Assembly: GCA_947561715.1 (NCBI GenBank)
Contig: OX387204.1
Location: 377,001 to 441,000, forward strand
Direction: 5' to 3'
Source: Ascidia mentula
Taxonomy: Eukaryota; Chordata; Ascidiacea; Phlebobranchia; Ascidiidae
Length of the DNA: 64,000 nt
Shown: piece by piece, positions 26,796-38,919 of the stretch
Layout of the letters: each line of letters opens with the position of its first letter
How positions within the stretch are numbered: position 1 is the stretch's first letter
Notes under the pieces: generated by a model
Told to the model about the DNA's origin: nothing
What the model saw: only the letters and a program-made list of their open reading frames with translations
The model's database searches: none
Position numbers and translations under genes: made by a program

Positions 26796-29700
26796 ATGAT
26801 TCGTGCAACAACTGGGCGACCTCCTGGGATTTCAAAGAAGGATAGGGGTCCAGTTATTCGCCCTTCTTCTGCCAATGCAAAATTGCAGTCACATTCCTAT
26901 GCAAACCTATCAGATGAAAAGCGTCCTGTAACATCTGCAGTCATTCGAACTCCGTCAGTAATTCCCATTCAGACTGAGAAAAAAGAGGATGTTGCTCGCC
27001 CATTGCTTGGTATGTTCTACTAATTAAAATAAATTAAAACTTTTAACATTATCACCATTTATTATTTGGCCATTTCTGAAAAAGGAAACATGTTACAAAT
27101 TTGTAATAGATCGACGTCTTACTTTGTGCACTGTTCATGGGATTGGAGAAAATGCAAAAATCCTCACAAGACTCAATACCCCTGCAAGTTCCATGAAAAA
27201 AATAAAGGTGGTTGGGGTTATTGTAAATCTTCCCATGACTTAAACTGTACTGGAATATTATGTTTCAACCAAATCTATGGTTTCTTTAATTTTACTGTTT
27301 TCAGATTGAAGAGAGAATAACCTTGGAACAACTGCACAAAATAAAAACTGCATTTCAGGTAAGAAAGATGAACTTCAGTCATTCACAGTTGGGAAACTAT
27401 GCGCTGAATTAGCCTCTGATTCACATCACTAATTTGGAAACAGTCTAATGTACAGCAATCCTACAGCGGCTTTCAAGAGTCAAGTGTCTGAGAATGCTGT
27501 TTCAATAGCCCTTACCCCTGAGCACTGAAAGTACCAGCACACTTACCCACTGAGGGCCCAATTAGAAACCCTACTGTGGCCTGCTTATCGAGCACACTCG
27601 CACATAGTGTATAACAATATGTGGTAATGATGACAGCTTTTGAAATGACAGATTTATTACAATCATTTGTTAAACTGCAGGAGGCCGACACTGATGGAAG
27701 TGGAACGCTGGATATCGATGAATTTAAGGTGGTTGTCAAAACTTGTCTCGGAGTGAAAGGCAGGGTAAGTTGTCTATGTTGACTTCCTTGCTTTTGAGGT
27801 TAAGACAATACATATTAGTTTTTGACAGTTTCTATTTAGTGTTAAAACTTACATCAGGGGTTAGCAATCATGTAATAGTTTAGATAAGCCCACAATCAAC
27901 AACATTTCCATTCTTTTTTATCATTGATGTTTTTCTGCATTATCACAGAATGAAGAACAAATTGTTGCTTTGTTCATGAAAATCGATTCTTCCTCAGATG
28001 GGGAAATTGATTGGGTGATTTTTTTTATCCATATAACTATGTGCACTATGCTAACTGTACTTCATAACAATGCAAACAGGTTTCAAAAAAATCAATAGAA
28101 ATATTAATTTTACCCAAATTGAATCAGAGTAATTATATTTGTTGACTATTTTTGAAGGTTTTTTTTTCCATCTCATTGCATTGTTAGGATGAGTTTTGCA
28201 CGTACATGCAACTGGAGTATGCAGAAAAAGAGGAAGCTATCCTGCGAGCAAAGAGGACAGGATTTATCCTTCCCGCTCTCGCAACTTCCAGTCCACATCA
28301 CAAAGCTCCAGTGTTGAGGATTATTTGTCTTCAGGATTCTTCATATATCTGTGCTAGCCAGGTTCGTTAATAAAACTTTGTGTTTTTGATTTGGGTAAAA
28401 AAACATGTGGAGGTATTAATATGGCCTGAATCAAGTGTTAAACGTGTGTAAATTACTTCATAGCATTTGTTGATTGGTAAAAGTGCCTGAAATATTCAGA
28501 AATGTTCCCCATCTGTTTGTGTGAACAAGGCGTTTTTAAACCTTGCAGGCTAACGGACACTTGGGTCCTCTTTTAATTAGTTTGCGGCACAACAAACTTT
28601 TAAAGTGAGTTTAAGTTCTAAAGAAACAACAGGTGGCCCTGGTTAGGTGAACGAATTGCTTTGATTTAGGGCTGCGTTTTGGTTCCGAACGTTGTTTGTT
28701 CTCAATTGCTTTCATGGAGGAAAACGACAGTTGCAGTGGTCGCCTTTCACATGAAATAAAAATTTCACGGCGCACAGTTTAAAACCCTGGTTTAAACACC
28801 CACATTCACATGGAAACAATGTCCCGGATTTAAACCAGTGTTTGTTCAATAATCTTTCCCGGGTTCTCCAAAAGCCAACTTGGCAACATGTACGTAACAA
28901 TCGATGACAATGCTCGTGTATCCATCGTATTGTGTCGTCAGCAATTTAACCGTATCGAGTGACGTTTCTTTTGATTTCGAAGCATCTTTCTGTCGGTATT
29001 TAAGCGTCCCTCAACAAGTAGACTGTGGTGAATGTTTTTGTAAACCCAGTAGCTTGAATAGCGGGCTTGTAATTACAGTGGCACTATTAGTGTATATGTT
29101 ATATGAAGAAGTATAGTGGCCCCAAGTAAAATCAAAGACAAGATTCAGGTCTTCTGACGTTTTCCCGACCAAGAAACTACTTTTATCCCCGGTGCTATCA
29201 AAACTACACAAAATTTCACAAAACCACGAATTAAAATAATATTTTTCCAGCGTTGTTCTCCATAGACATCGTACGTATGTAAAGCTTTCCCTCTTTGTTA
29301 CGTAACAAGAGTTGTGTTTGTTGTGTTTAGGACGGTTTGCTTACGTTTTGGTCACCTGACTTGAAACTTCGACGAACGAAGTCGATTCTGGAAAGTTCTC
29401 CGTCAGAAAAACCGGCTTTTGTCAACAAACCATCTGTGGTAAGTTATTGTTATGTTACATCACCAAGTGTGATGGTGACGTCACAATTTATATTTGTTCG
29501 ATTCGAACAGGCTTTTGTACCAATTGATTTTTGAGTTGTCAACCTGAGAACATTTCGTTCTTGATTGGTGCGTCGCATATGAAACAATACCTCTGGTCTA
29601 ATTAAGGATTTTTAGATGATATCCCAATTTTTCATCGGTTGTATTTACTTCTGTTGTTTGTGTTCAGTGGGTGACTGATGCTGCCATGGTAACGGCGCAC

Positions 29701-32700
29701 GGAAAACTTCTCGTAGGAACCGGGGAACGCGAAATTCACTTCTATGACGTCATAACTTTTGAGTTTTATTGCCAAATAATCGGATTGGACGCTGTGCCGC
29801 TCCGGATAGATTTGTGTCAGATGGAGGATGACAAATGTTTAATTACGTACGGTGACGACCAGGTGACGTAGAACCTTACATATTGTACAATGTTTGTCTA
29901 AAGATGTAACGTCGAGTCTCATGTGAAATTGATGATTTGTTCTGAAGCAATTGTTTTGTAACAATAAGAACGTTATGGAAATGTTTCCAGGGCTGCGTCA
30001 GCATATTAACTTTCACATCGATTGGTGAAACACTAAGAACGTGGAAGAAAGTGGCAAAAGTGAACGGAGTGCCAACTGTGACGATGCATGACGTAGCAAA
30101 TGGCGCGGGAACTTCTTTTATTAAGTGGAAAGTTCATGAAGATTGGGTCACGGAGGTGAACTTTATTATAATTCCCAATTCCAACAAGTTACGTTACTTG
30201 TTAGAAAAAATTCTGTCTAAAAAAACGTTTGAGCATAACGTCAGTATATTGGTATTTATGTTTCTGTGTTAGCCATGACATTGTATGTGACACTGAATGT
30301 TGTGGTTTACGCGAATACTGATGGTTTAAAATGTCCCTAATTTACATTACCCGATATGCTGTATAGGTTAGGCATATACAGTTTATACTTTGCGTTCGTA
30401 GATACGTTATTACCATGAACTCCGGTCGGTTATCTCATCATCCAACCATCCGGCCACCGCCCTTGTGAGAGGTCAGTCAAGTTCAACCATACTTGGTGTA
30501 TCCGGTGCTTCTGTATGTGGGTGTTTATATATTTGCATTCAGGTTGTACGACTGCTAGCACCGCCCTGGACCGCCTACGTCAGACGACCGGCGTATCGTC
30601 ATCAACCCCAACCCAGTCCCAACAAACCCCCAAACCCACCCGTAGGACCCACAGTATGGCCCCACAGCGACGTCAGAAGACCGACCAGTCTGTGTTCTAT
30701 GTTTATAAGGGAGTGAAGACGTTTGATTTCTGCAAGGCGAGCAACATAATGGCGTGTGGCGGTGAGGCGAAGAGTTTCTTTAAGTTAAAAGACCGTTTTT
30801 TAAACTGAACAGAAATAATATCACAGAAAATATACAACGTATTTTCGACGTAAATCTAACATTTAAAATCCGGTCTGTGTCAGAAGCAATCTTGTAGAAA
30901 AAATTTTGTCGCGTTCAATTTAAGCTATTCCAAGATCACGTGTTCCTGGTCTAATCTCCTGCAGGGTTTGTTATTGCCTTCATCTTGTTGTTACATTGAA
31001 AGGAATGGATCGAATTGTCCGTCTTTGGAATCCGTACGTTCCTCAGAAACCAACGGGTTTACTCCGAGGTCATAACTCTCCCGTGGTCTTCATATCCATA
31101 GCTGGGGAGGACGGACGGGTGTTCAGTATTTCAACTGATAAATGCGTCAAGGTTGGAACACTTTGGTTATTGAATCATGTTAAAACCTATTCTGCATCTC
31201 TTTACCAAACCTTACTACTTCACACAAGTTAATGCTCGAAGAAGAGTTTCTTGGTAAACCAAAATGCGTGGTCGCTCCCAGTCAGTGGTTTCAAAACTGT
31301 GACCTATGGTCCAGTAGTAAGGCACGAAGACATTTGCCACAGAAGCCAAAGAGTTATTTTAACAGATTATGCTGTTATGTATAATAATAATGTATTAAGC
31401 GTTACACAATTCTCATCCTGTGTTGTATATTTTAATATAAAAAATCAAACAGTTGTCATAAATGTTGTCATGGCACAGGTTTGGGATTTGTTGGAACAAA
31501 ATTGCCTGGTGACAGTCAACCCCAAACTACACAAGATTCACGGCGAGATTTTAACTTGCGCCTACGCTCACCATTGTAGATCTATCGTCATAGCAACCGA
31601 CCATCTTGCGTTGCTACGAATTACACAGAAGTAAGTTGCGACTCCCTCTACCATTATAGGAATATGTTGCAAATATCTTGGCCATTCGAAGCCACATAAC
31701 GGTATACGATGAAAGTTTAAGACCAGAAAATTTGTCCATTCTTCTCCTGTAACGTTTTTTTTCAAAAAAATCAACAGGAGCAGCCAAACATTGCCGCCAG
31801 TTATGGCATCCCGACTTAGACAGTGAGTTAATGTTTGTTGTGAGTTCTACATTGCAGTGCTGAGGAATAAGTGTGTTTCATTGTGTGTCTGTGCAACCAT
31901 GTATCAGTTTGTTGAGTGTGAATGTTGTTTAAAGTGACGACCTTCCCACGTTGTGTTTCGCCAACTCTATATTTACCCCACTCCAATCACCGCCACCCAA
32001 CCCACTTTTCCTTCCCTAGGGCGAAGTTAGCGGGTGAATTGTGCGTCACCCATAACGAAGCCGTCATGAGTTGCTCCCACAATCCAAGTTTCGGTCACGT
32101 GATCACCGGCTCTGACGCATCTGTACGTTTTATTACTTCATCTATGTGCAACTTCACGTCACACTATACGTTATCAAATGACGTCATAAGTTATGCGTCT
32201 GCATTCCAATTGCATTTTTGAATTTCCGACAGTTCAAATTTTTTGGCTTGAATATATCCAACCACAACTTTCTACTTTTGAAGGTGGTGAAATTGTGGGA
32301 TTTCGAAACCGGAACTTTCATGTTCGAATTCAACAAAGCCCACGGTGACAGCGCCATCACGAGCCTTACCTTCGACTCATCCGGTAGAAGGCTTATCACC
32401 AGTGGGCGCGATGGAGCAGTGAGGATCTGGAACTACAATAATGGACATTGTCTCCGATCGCTGGAACCAGGTCGGCATGGCAACATCTCGTAATATTTGT
32501 GTTGAGATCTGAGGATTTTTCTGATGCAGATGAGAATAACAAGGAGATATCAGAATGCGTTTATGTTGAAATCAACAAGAACAGATATGTGATCGCGGTC
32601 GGTTGGAATCAACGGATCAATATCTTTTACGACGAGACTGAGTTCTTCCACCACGTTCAACGACCCTCACTGCACTGGCCTGATGACTTGGTGAACATTT

Positions 32701-35700
32701 ACTTCACATGTTGGTATTTAATGGTCTGAACTCATTTGAACTCACCGTATCTTCCTCTTCACAGCGACGAGGTCACACTGAGGATATCGTCTCAGTTGCG
32801 TTCGGACCCCCCAACTTACTTGCTACTGTGTCCTACGACGGTTTGGTCATTGTGTGGAATATTATATCTGGTCATAGTGTAGCAAGGATTCCCTTCCCCC
32901 AAAACAAGTAACCACATATTCCTCTAGCGGTTCCCAAACTTTTGTGTAAAAGCTATCTTGTGACCAACCCTATGCTGTTCACTTCTTTGAATAAAATATG
33001 TGTTTGACTACGTAACGGAATTATTTGTAACCAAGACTTATCTTATAATAAACAAACTACATTAGAACCGAACATAAAATGTGACATTAAAAGTCTGCAA
33101 ACCCGTGGTTGAGAACCACTTATCTACAACTCAAGTTTAAACTAACACATCATGTTTTTTATATCATCCAATCATGTGAATTTCAAGCAGATTACCGAGC
33201 CAAGATGTAGACGAGGACGAAGATGCGTCAGGTGAGAATTTAATTAGTTGCCTCCTACGTTCACAACGTTTCAACCACATACGTCACAGATGGAAAGCAA
33301 GCCGTCAACAGACTTCTCTTTCTTTCGAATCGAGTCGCCGATAAAGACAACGCCGCACTAGTGGCCGGTTGCTCGGACGGTTCCGCCATCTTGTGGAACG
33401 TTCAGAAAAGAATTGCGCACGCTAGGTGGCGCGTTACAAAACGAAACTCATCGGTTTGCTCCATGGCGACATCTTCCGACGGGTGTGAACTGTATGTTGG
33501 AGATGAATTAGGTGAGGAACGAGTGTTTCTACTTTTATGTAAGGTTTAATGTTAAACTATGTTGGATTCTTGTGATATCAGCCCGTCTTCATTGAATCGC
33601 CGCAAATCGCTTTAATTAAACCTAACGTAGGTTTATGTGTTTAGGGTTTGTAACAGTTTGGGATGTCGAACGCTACGCGAATCGTCCACTGGAGGCGCTA
33701 AAAGGCGACAAAACGTGCCCGGATGTGACGTCACCTCCTCCTAAACTTGCCACGTGGCGTTGTCACGTGCAACAAATTACGTGGCTTCATTTAGTGGAAT
33801 CTTATGACATCTTGCTGACGTCATCAACCGATTATACGTCACGAGTTTGGACGTACGATGGACTTTACATCGGTGAGGTTTTCACGTGAAGTAAAATTGC
33901 TGCGTGACTTAAACGGCGGAGAGTTAACACAAGAATCTCCCTGATACGAATGTTGTTTTGTGACAGTTTTGCGTAAAAGCTTCATATAATTGGTTCTATT
34001 TTTTATTTGAAACTGTTTTAATTCACCGACCTGTGGTGGTTTGCGGTTCATGATTTCTGTTGAAAGTTAATAAACGTTAAAATATTTCCAGGAACATTCG
34101 GTCAGTCGAAACCTTGGGATGTCCACGATCCTTCCACTTGGCAACATCCAATGGTTCCTCCTGAAGTCCTCCTGGATCCTCTGAGCATGCCCGAACATGA
34201 AGCTCTCCAGGGGAGGTTTTCAGTTGGCGAGGTGGGAGGTCATGGGTTGTTACAAGTTGTTCCACCACTCGAGTTCCATTTGTTAGTGGGGAACCAACTT
34301 ATGATGATAACGATTTTTTATGTGGGGGAATTTAACGTGGGGTTGTTGATGCAACTGACGTTATTTGTCAAATGTGATAGCGATGACGTATTCTAGTCTT
34401 TAAAGCTCCTTTCGCTCTCGACTGGAATATCTTCTTTTGATAATTTACTACAAACCACAGTTTTTATAACCGGCGCCGAAGACAGTCCGATTTTAAGCAA
34501 TTTGTGGAGAACTCCCAATCTTACAATGCTAATTTTGTCTAATCCACTTTTCGAAGGATTCGGAATCGGATTCGGATGAAGAAGTAGATGAGAAAATTGA
34601 GGATCAATCTTCGGCTGATGAGAATAAGGATGTTGTCAGTAAACGATTGAAACCTCCGAAACCTAAAAAGTCCTCGAGCAGGAGAGCTTCGGGATCGGTG
34701 AGGATGAAACTATTGTTGATTGTTTGACAAACACGAAAACCGTCCAGATCATCATCTGTTTATACCTTGAAGGTTCAAACGGCGACCCTGCCTGCAGCGC
34801 GAATATTATTATTATTATTGACGTTATATTGTTGCCATGAGCAACACTAGGAGTTGATAATCAGCGGCAGATCCTGTCGGGAATCCCCCTCTTACAATTT
34901 GTAATAATATCAAAAAATGGTTCCGGGGCTGAAAAAGGATTTTTCCAAGATTAAATTACACTGGCGTGCTTTGCTTGGTGCGTCTATTTATCTCCCCACA
35001 AAATCGTCATAATGCATTTGGGCTTGTAAGCGCCCTCTCCCCCCCCCCCCCCCCCCAACTAGGGAAAATCCCCTCCTGTATTGGTCTTATATGTAATCTG
35101 CAGGCGTGATTTTCCTCATGCATGATTGTTCACCTACTTAGATATGCAAGAAACCTGATTCATATTGTGTTACTCTTGTATGCTGTAGTGGCTTGGGGGG
35201 AATTTATCTAAAGATGCCTGGAGGAGGAAGTTATCCCGGAGATTATCAAGAAGTGTTCTTCCAACCGATCTAAACTTCCCTAAGAATGAGGACATGAAGA
35301 TGTTGAACGAAGTTCGGCAAAGCATGAAATCCGGTTCAGGCAAACGGTACGTGGCAACTTCTGATTGGTTGTAATATACATAAAGATGTGCGTGGCAACT
35401 TCTGATTGGTTGTAATATACATAAAGATGTGCGTGGCAACTTCTGATTGGTTGTAATATACATAAAGATGTGCGTGGCGAAATATGGTTGGTTGGATTAT
35501 AGATAACTAACCGTATCTGCTCTGATCCTATTATGAGGAAACAATTCATTCTTCAGTCCAATTGTCCGATCTGTTTCTCTATTTTATCATTAATATTTTT
35601 CAAAATTCTTCAAACCCATGGTTAGAATTTGTGTTGTAGTTTTCATTCCAATTTAAACATTGTTCACCCCCATGTCCCCAATCACAAACTAACCAGGGGT

Positions 35701-36062
35701 GGGTATTCCCCACAACCATAGAGGGCAATACGTATAGTTTCTAAATGTCGCGAAATTCCTGCACAGTTGTCAGACTTATAGTGTCACTATATATAGTGTC
35801 GGTCCCAGTAGCACAAACGCAAGCTGTGTCCATGTTCGGTTTCGCATCTAACCAGACTACCACGTGTTCCAGACTACGTCACGAGAAACTTGTCGCTCAA
35901 CAGCGCCACCTACGGGCATCACGTGACGCCAGCGCTCACGCGTTTCAATCTCTTCAATGCTTCGACCTCGTCGATGCCCCTGATGACGTCATAAAGCCCG
36001 ACCCGAGCTCTCACATTGATGACGTATTCAACATCGAAGAACAGGATGAGTTAGACGTGTGA
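26796..36062 (+). CDS. WDR49: EF-hand and WD40-repeat protein, WDR49/EFCAB8 type
   Basis: Calcium-binding WD40 scaffold protein. Exons: 26796-27009, 27110-27207, 27305-27358, 27681-27764, 27949-28014, 28188-28361, 29331-29438, 29668-29862, 29991-30155, 30402-30471, 30543-30761, 31003-31151, 31479-31630, 31778-31822, 32020-32122, 32284-32470, 32530-32690, 32765-32907, 33191-33231, 33290-33511, 33645-33872, 34092-34231, 34557-34697, 35189-35346 and 35774-36062; phases agree, about 1200 residues. Two canonical EF-hand loops occur (DTDGSGTLDIDE and DSSSDGEIDWDE), then many WD blades (FWSPDLKL, RLWNP, KLWDFETG, RIWNY, IVWN, ILWNV, TVWD, RVWTY), then a Pro-rich PWDVHDPSTWQHP block typical of this family, and an acidic-then-basic tail. 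The last exon could start at 35873 instead. The start is the first ATG in frame. WDR49 and EFCAB8 are close paralogues, so the symbol is provisional. A ciliary role is inference only. Confidence 0.9.
32925..33122. mobile_element. hAT-like miniature element in a WDR49-like intron
   Basis: The left end tagcggttcccaaac and the inverted right end taagtggttctcaacc resemble hAT terminal repeats. The 198-bp element has no coding capacity and lies inside the intron 32908-33190. I see no clear target-site duplication. Confidence 0.4.
35037..35057. repeat. Poly-C tract
   Basis: A run of about 20 C residues inside the intron between exons 34557-34697 and 35189-35346. Its length is likely to vary and to be unreliable in assemblies. 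Confidence 0.8.
35351..35473. repeat. 41-bp tandem repeat, three units, at a splice donor
   Basis: Three identical 41-base units start at 35351, 35392 and 35433, with a partial fourth from 35474. The unit begins gtggcaacttctgattgg. The array starts four bases after the GT of the WDR49-like exon ending at 35346. Confidence 0.92.
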
Positions 36063-36971
36063 CCACTTGGTGGAGGCAAACGCTTGTTTTTTGTTTATGT
36101 TTTCTATGTGTTTTGCATTATGTTCGTTCCAGTGTAGACCAGCATGTGACATTGTTCCAATTCATTAGTTACTACGCGACAGTGTTTGTTCCCTCTACTG
36201 TGACGTAATACTGTGTTGTCTTCGCATTTCCTATGTGTGTCTTCCTTCATGCCAGTTACGTCATCACCTGACGTCACACTAGGTGCACTTTCCACCATAA
36301 TTTTTGCGAAACCTCGTGCCAGATTTCAGCACAGTATTTTTAGTTGTTGTACCTTATTACACATTTTTGCTTCACCAACTATTTTACCTGTTACCGTTCT
36401 GTCCTTGTACTTATCATATTGTATTACCTATTGTTACCATATTCTATTGCTTCCTTAACGTTTCATGCGTCCACAGTCTTGCCAGCGCCACCTAACGACG
36501 ACCTCATTCAATCCATAGCTGAACATTTTGCCATTTTTTAAGTTTACGTTTTTATTATTTCAGGAACATCAGATTGAATGCTTTTCTAACCGATGTAGTC
36601 GATTTGTATTGGTTTGAATACGTTTATGGAAATTATTTATAAATTGTAAATATATTTATATATTAGTACATATATAATTTACATACAATGTCATTGCAGC
36701 ATGTACTTTGAGTAAAAACGAGCATTGCAACAATTCAGTCAGACTAATAAACTGTTTGTGGCTCTTGTTATTTTTGCTTTTTGGATACAAATAATTTAAT
36801 TCAGTCATGGTTAATACATTTTTTTCGGAAACACTGCCAGATTTTGATTTGGAAACACTGCCACTTTAGGCATTCCCGCCATTCGTTTCGCAACCACTTC
36901 GCGCTTTACTGCCTCGAGACAAACACTTAATTGATCGCCAGAGCGTTCGTTTTAACAACATTATCTTTCAG
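36063..36971 (+). other. 3' untranslated region of the WDR49-like gene
   Basis: AT-rich sequence following the TGA stop, with an AATAAA at 36746-36751 that could end the transcript. No further coding exon is supported before the orphan exon at 36972. Confidence 0.5.
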
Positions 36972-37105
36972 GTGGTTGCTACCATGGTGTTTTGCGCTTG
37001 TTTCGCGGGTGCTCGGTCTGCTATACCTTTGCTTGGTTGCTGTGAAAAGCGGAATAAAAGTTACCAGTGATTCCAAATCTCCACAGCAGCATTCAACCAC
37101 AAAAG
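36972..37105 (+). CDS. Exon-like open segment with one hydrophobic helix (unassigned)
   Basis: A 134-bp stretch lies between a good acceptor (tatctttcag) and a good donor (AAAAG-GTAATT). In one frame it encodes a 25-residue hydrophobic helix starting WLLPWCFALVSRVLGL, followed by a polar stretch rich in Ser, Lys and Gln, as in the N-terminus of a type II membrane protein. It has no in-frame ATG, so it would need an upstream exon in phase 2. I found no partner exons, so it may be non-coding. Confidence 0.25.
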
Positions 37106-37473
37106 GTAATTATGTCAACTAACTTGGAATGAACGCTAACTGGGTTTGGAATTTAACAAACTTCTTGGTTTAAAAATGATTTGTGACGTAACAAACACGT
37201 CAACTAGTTCTCGAACCATGGGTAAGTGAACTGTTTTCTTAAAATATTTCAAAAAGATAAAAACAAACACACGTTTGCAATTATGCAACCGCAGTTTTGT
37301 ATTGCACACGTCTTCCTTGTAACGTAGAACGACATACAAAGGGCAGTACATAATCGCATTAGGTTTTGTAAAAATCAATGCGAATATTCGTCAACCGTTT
37401 GTCCATATGCCATTAAACCCATGGATTGCGTGAAAGTGTTTCAACGTTAATCTACCGGATTAAAAACCGACAT

Positions 37474-37479
37474 TTTATT
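37474..37479 (-). promoter_or_regulatory. Polyadenylation signal of the small secreted-protein gene
   Basis: AATAAA on the minus strand, 125 bases after the stop codon of the two-exon gene just upstream on that strand. Confidence 0.5.
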
Positions 37480-37603
37480 CTGCCAAAAGAACAAAGCAGG
37501 TGTTGCAAGAATTACTCACTAAATTAACAATATTGAAGAATTTTTAATATCTACAATTGGAAAAAAGGACAACATACAAGAAAAATAATATAGATTTAAA
37601 AGG

Positions 37604-38166
37604 TTAAAGGTCGCTGTGTTTAAAGTTCGGATTGTAATCTTCCACTTCCACTTTAACGTCTCCACCAAGAGCATTTCGCAAATTTTCCTGTACTTTTGCC
37701 TTGCAGTCGTCATCACAGTCCTTGTCAATACTTAGGTGGTACCGAAGCTTGCCATCATTTGAATCTCCTAAAAAACAACATTTAATAATTTGATCTTGAT
37801 CGGCGCCCGATCACAATTTAAAAATAAATTCTGAAATTAAAAGTTGACGCTGTTGTGGACTATGACGTCATAAAGTGTGACAAATAACAATCAGAATGTC
37901 ATTATTGATATAAAACCATAAATCCACGCACTCAAATAGTTTGTAATTTTGTCTCTGTTTAGGAAGATGGAGTCTAAAGTGAATTTTTTTGTATGTCTAA
38001 ATTTAATTATCATAATATATAAACACAATACGTGGGTCTGGATGATGTTCGATGCGTATGGTTCATAGCATAATAACATGTATTAGTAGATGTTACCTTC
38101 ATGTACGAAGATGAGTAGAAGCAACACCATTCCTAGTAGCAAGCTCGACTTTACACAATGAGTCAT
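37604..38166 (-). CDS. Small secreted acidic protein, 77 residues (unassigned)
   Basis: Two exons, 38166-38097 and 37767-37604, join in frame across a phase 1 intron with clean sites (GAAG-GTAACA and TTTTTTAG-GA). The product starts MTHCVKSSLLLGMVLLLL, a signal peptide with likely cleavage near residue 24 (VHEG). The mature part, about 53 residues, is acidic, with the cluster DKDCDDDCKAK holding its only two cysteines, C41 and C45, then an amphipathic stretch and VKVEVEDYNP near the end. I do not recognise the family. Its exon structure, signal peptide and nearby poly(A) signal all support a real gene. It lies head-to-head with the first mannose-6-phosphate isomerase copy. It could be a host-defence, adhesion or signalling peptide; nothing in the sequence decides. 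Confidence 0.7.
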
Positions 38167-38919
38167 TCTGTTTGGTTTGAAAAACACTATTGTGACTAAA
38201 ATGTCTATCACCACCTTTCAAAATAGAAAAAACGTTTTCAATAACTGCTATAGCTTTCTGTACAGCCGTCTAAAACTTTCATGTTGTGTGCTATACATTA
38301 CATATGAACCTCTTTGGCCTCCTTATATGCATATACGTTCGTAACCATCCACTAAGCCTACAGAGACAGAATGACAATAATCATAATTCCGCTATCCGAT
38401 GAAACCCAGTGCCCCCATGTTATAAAGCCTTTCAACCTCGCTCGAACTGAAGTAAATGCGATACACGCCCCAGTGAACAAATGAAAGACGCCCCAGACCA
38501 TTTGGCGAAAAGCTTTGTTGCATCACAATAGAAAATCATTGGCGCGTGACGGTATCTTCTATATTAAAAGAATGTGAAATAATCTAACTTAAAATTTACG
38601 ATGAATTGAGTATTCGCGAATTAACAAATGTTTAAAACTACTCTACCGTAAAACAATCTTGTCATGCGTGACGCGTTGTTATTGGTTGTTTTTTTGTGGG
38701 TGTTTTCATGATGTGGCAAGTTTCTTTTCGCAAAGTTATGCAACGAAAATTGCTTGAAAGATTTTTTTCTGACTTGTGGAGCAAAAAGTGTAGTATTAGG
38801 TAATTTACTATGTTATGCACATTTATAAAACGTCGAATACTCACGTGTTTGGCTTACACAAAATCATCGTTAATTTTACATAAATTTAGGGTTTCTGAAT
38901 AAGTGGTATAAATTTGAAT
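38167..38919. other. Divergent promoter region
   Basis: This region separates the start of the small secreted-protein gene (minus strand) from the first isomerase gene (plus strand), so it should contain both promoters. A possible splice acceptor (aaatttag at about 38890) lies just before the isomerase start codon and could serve a 5' untranslated or trans-spliced leader exon. Confidence 0.5.

Noticed and set aside
27375-27650. Possible SINE or miniature element in a WDR49-like intron
   Set aside because: The segment has a base composition different from its surroundings, but I found no terminal repeats, tail or second copy in the window.
31285-31470. Third hAT-like end (cagtggtttcaaaactgtgacc) in a WDR49-like intron
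   Set aside because: The left end resembles hAT termini, but no matching inverted right end was found.
34805-34820. ATT microsatellite
   Set aside because: Only about five units; unremarkable in AT-rich introns.
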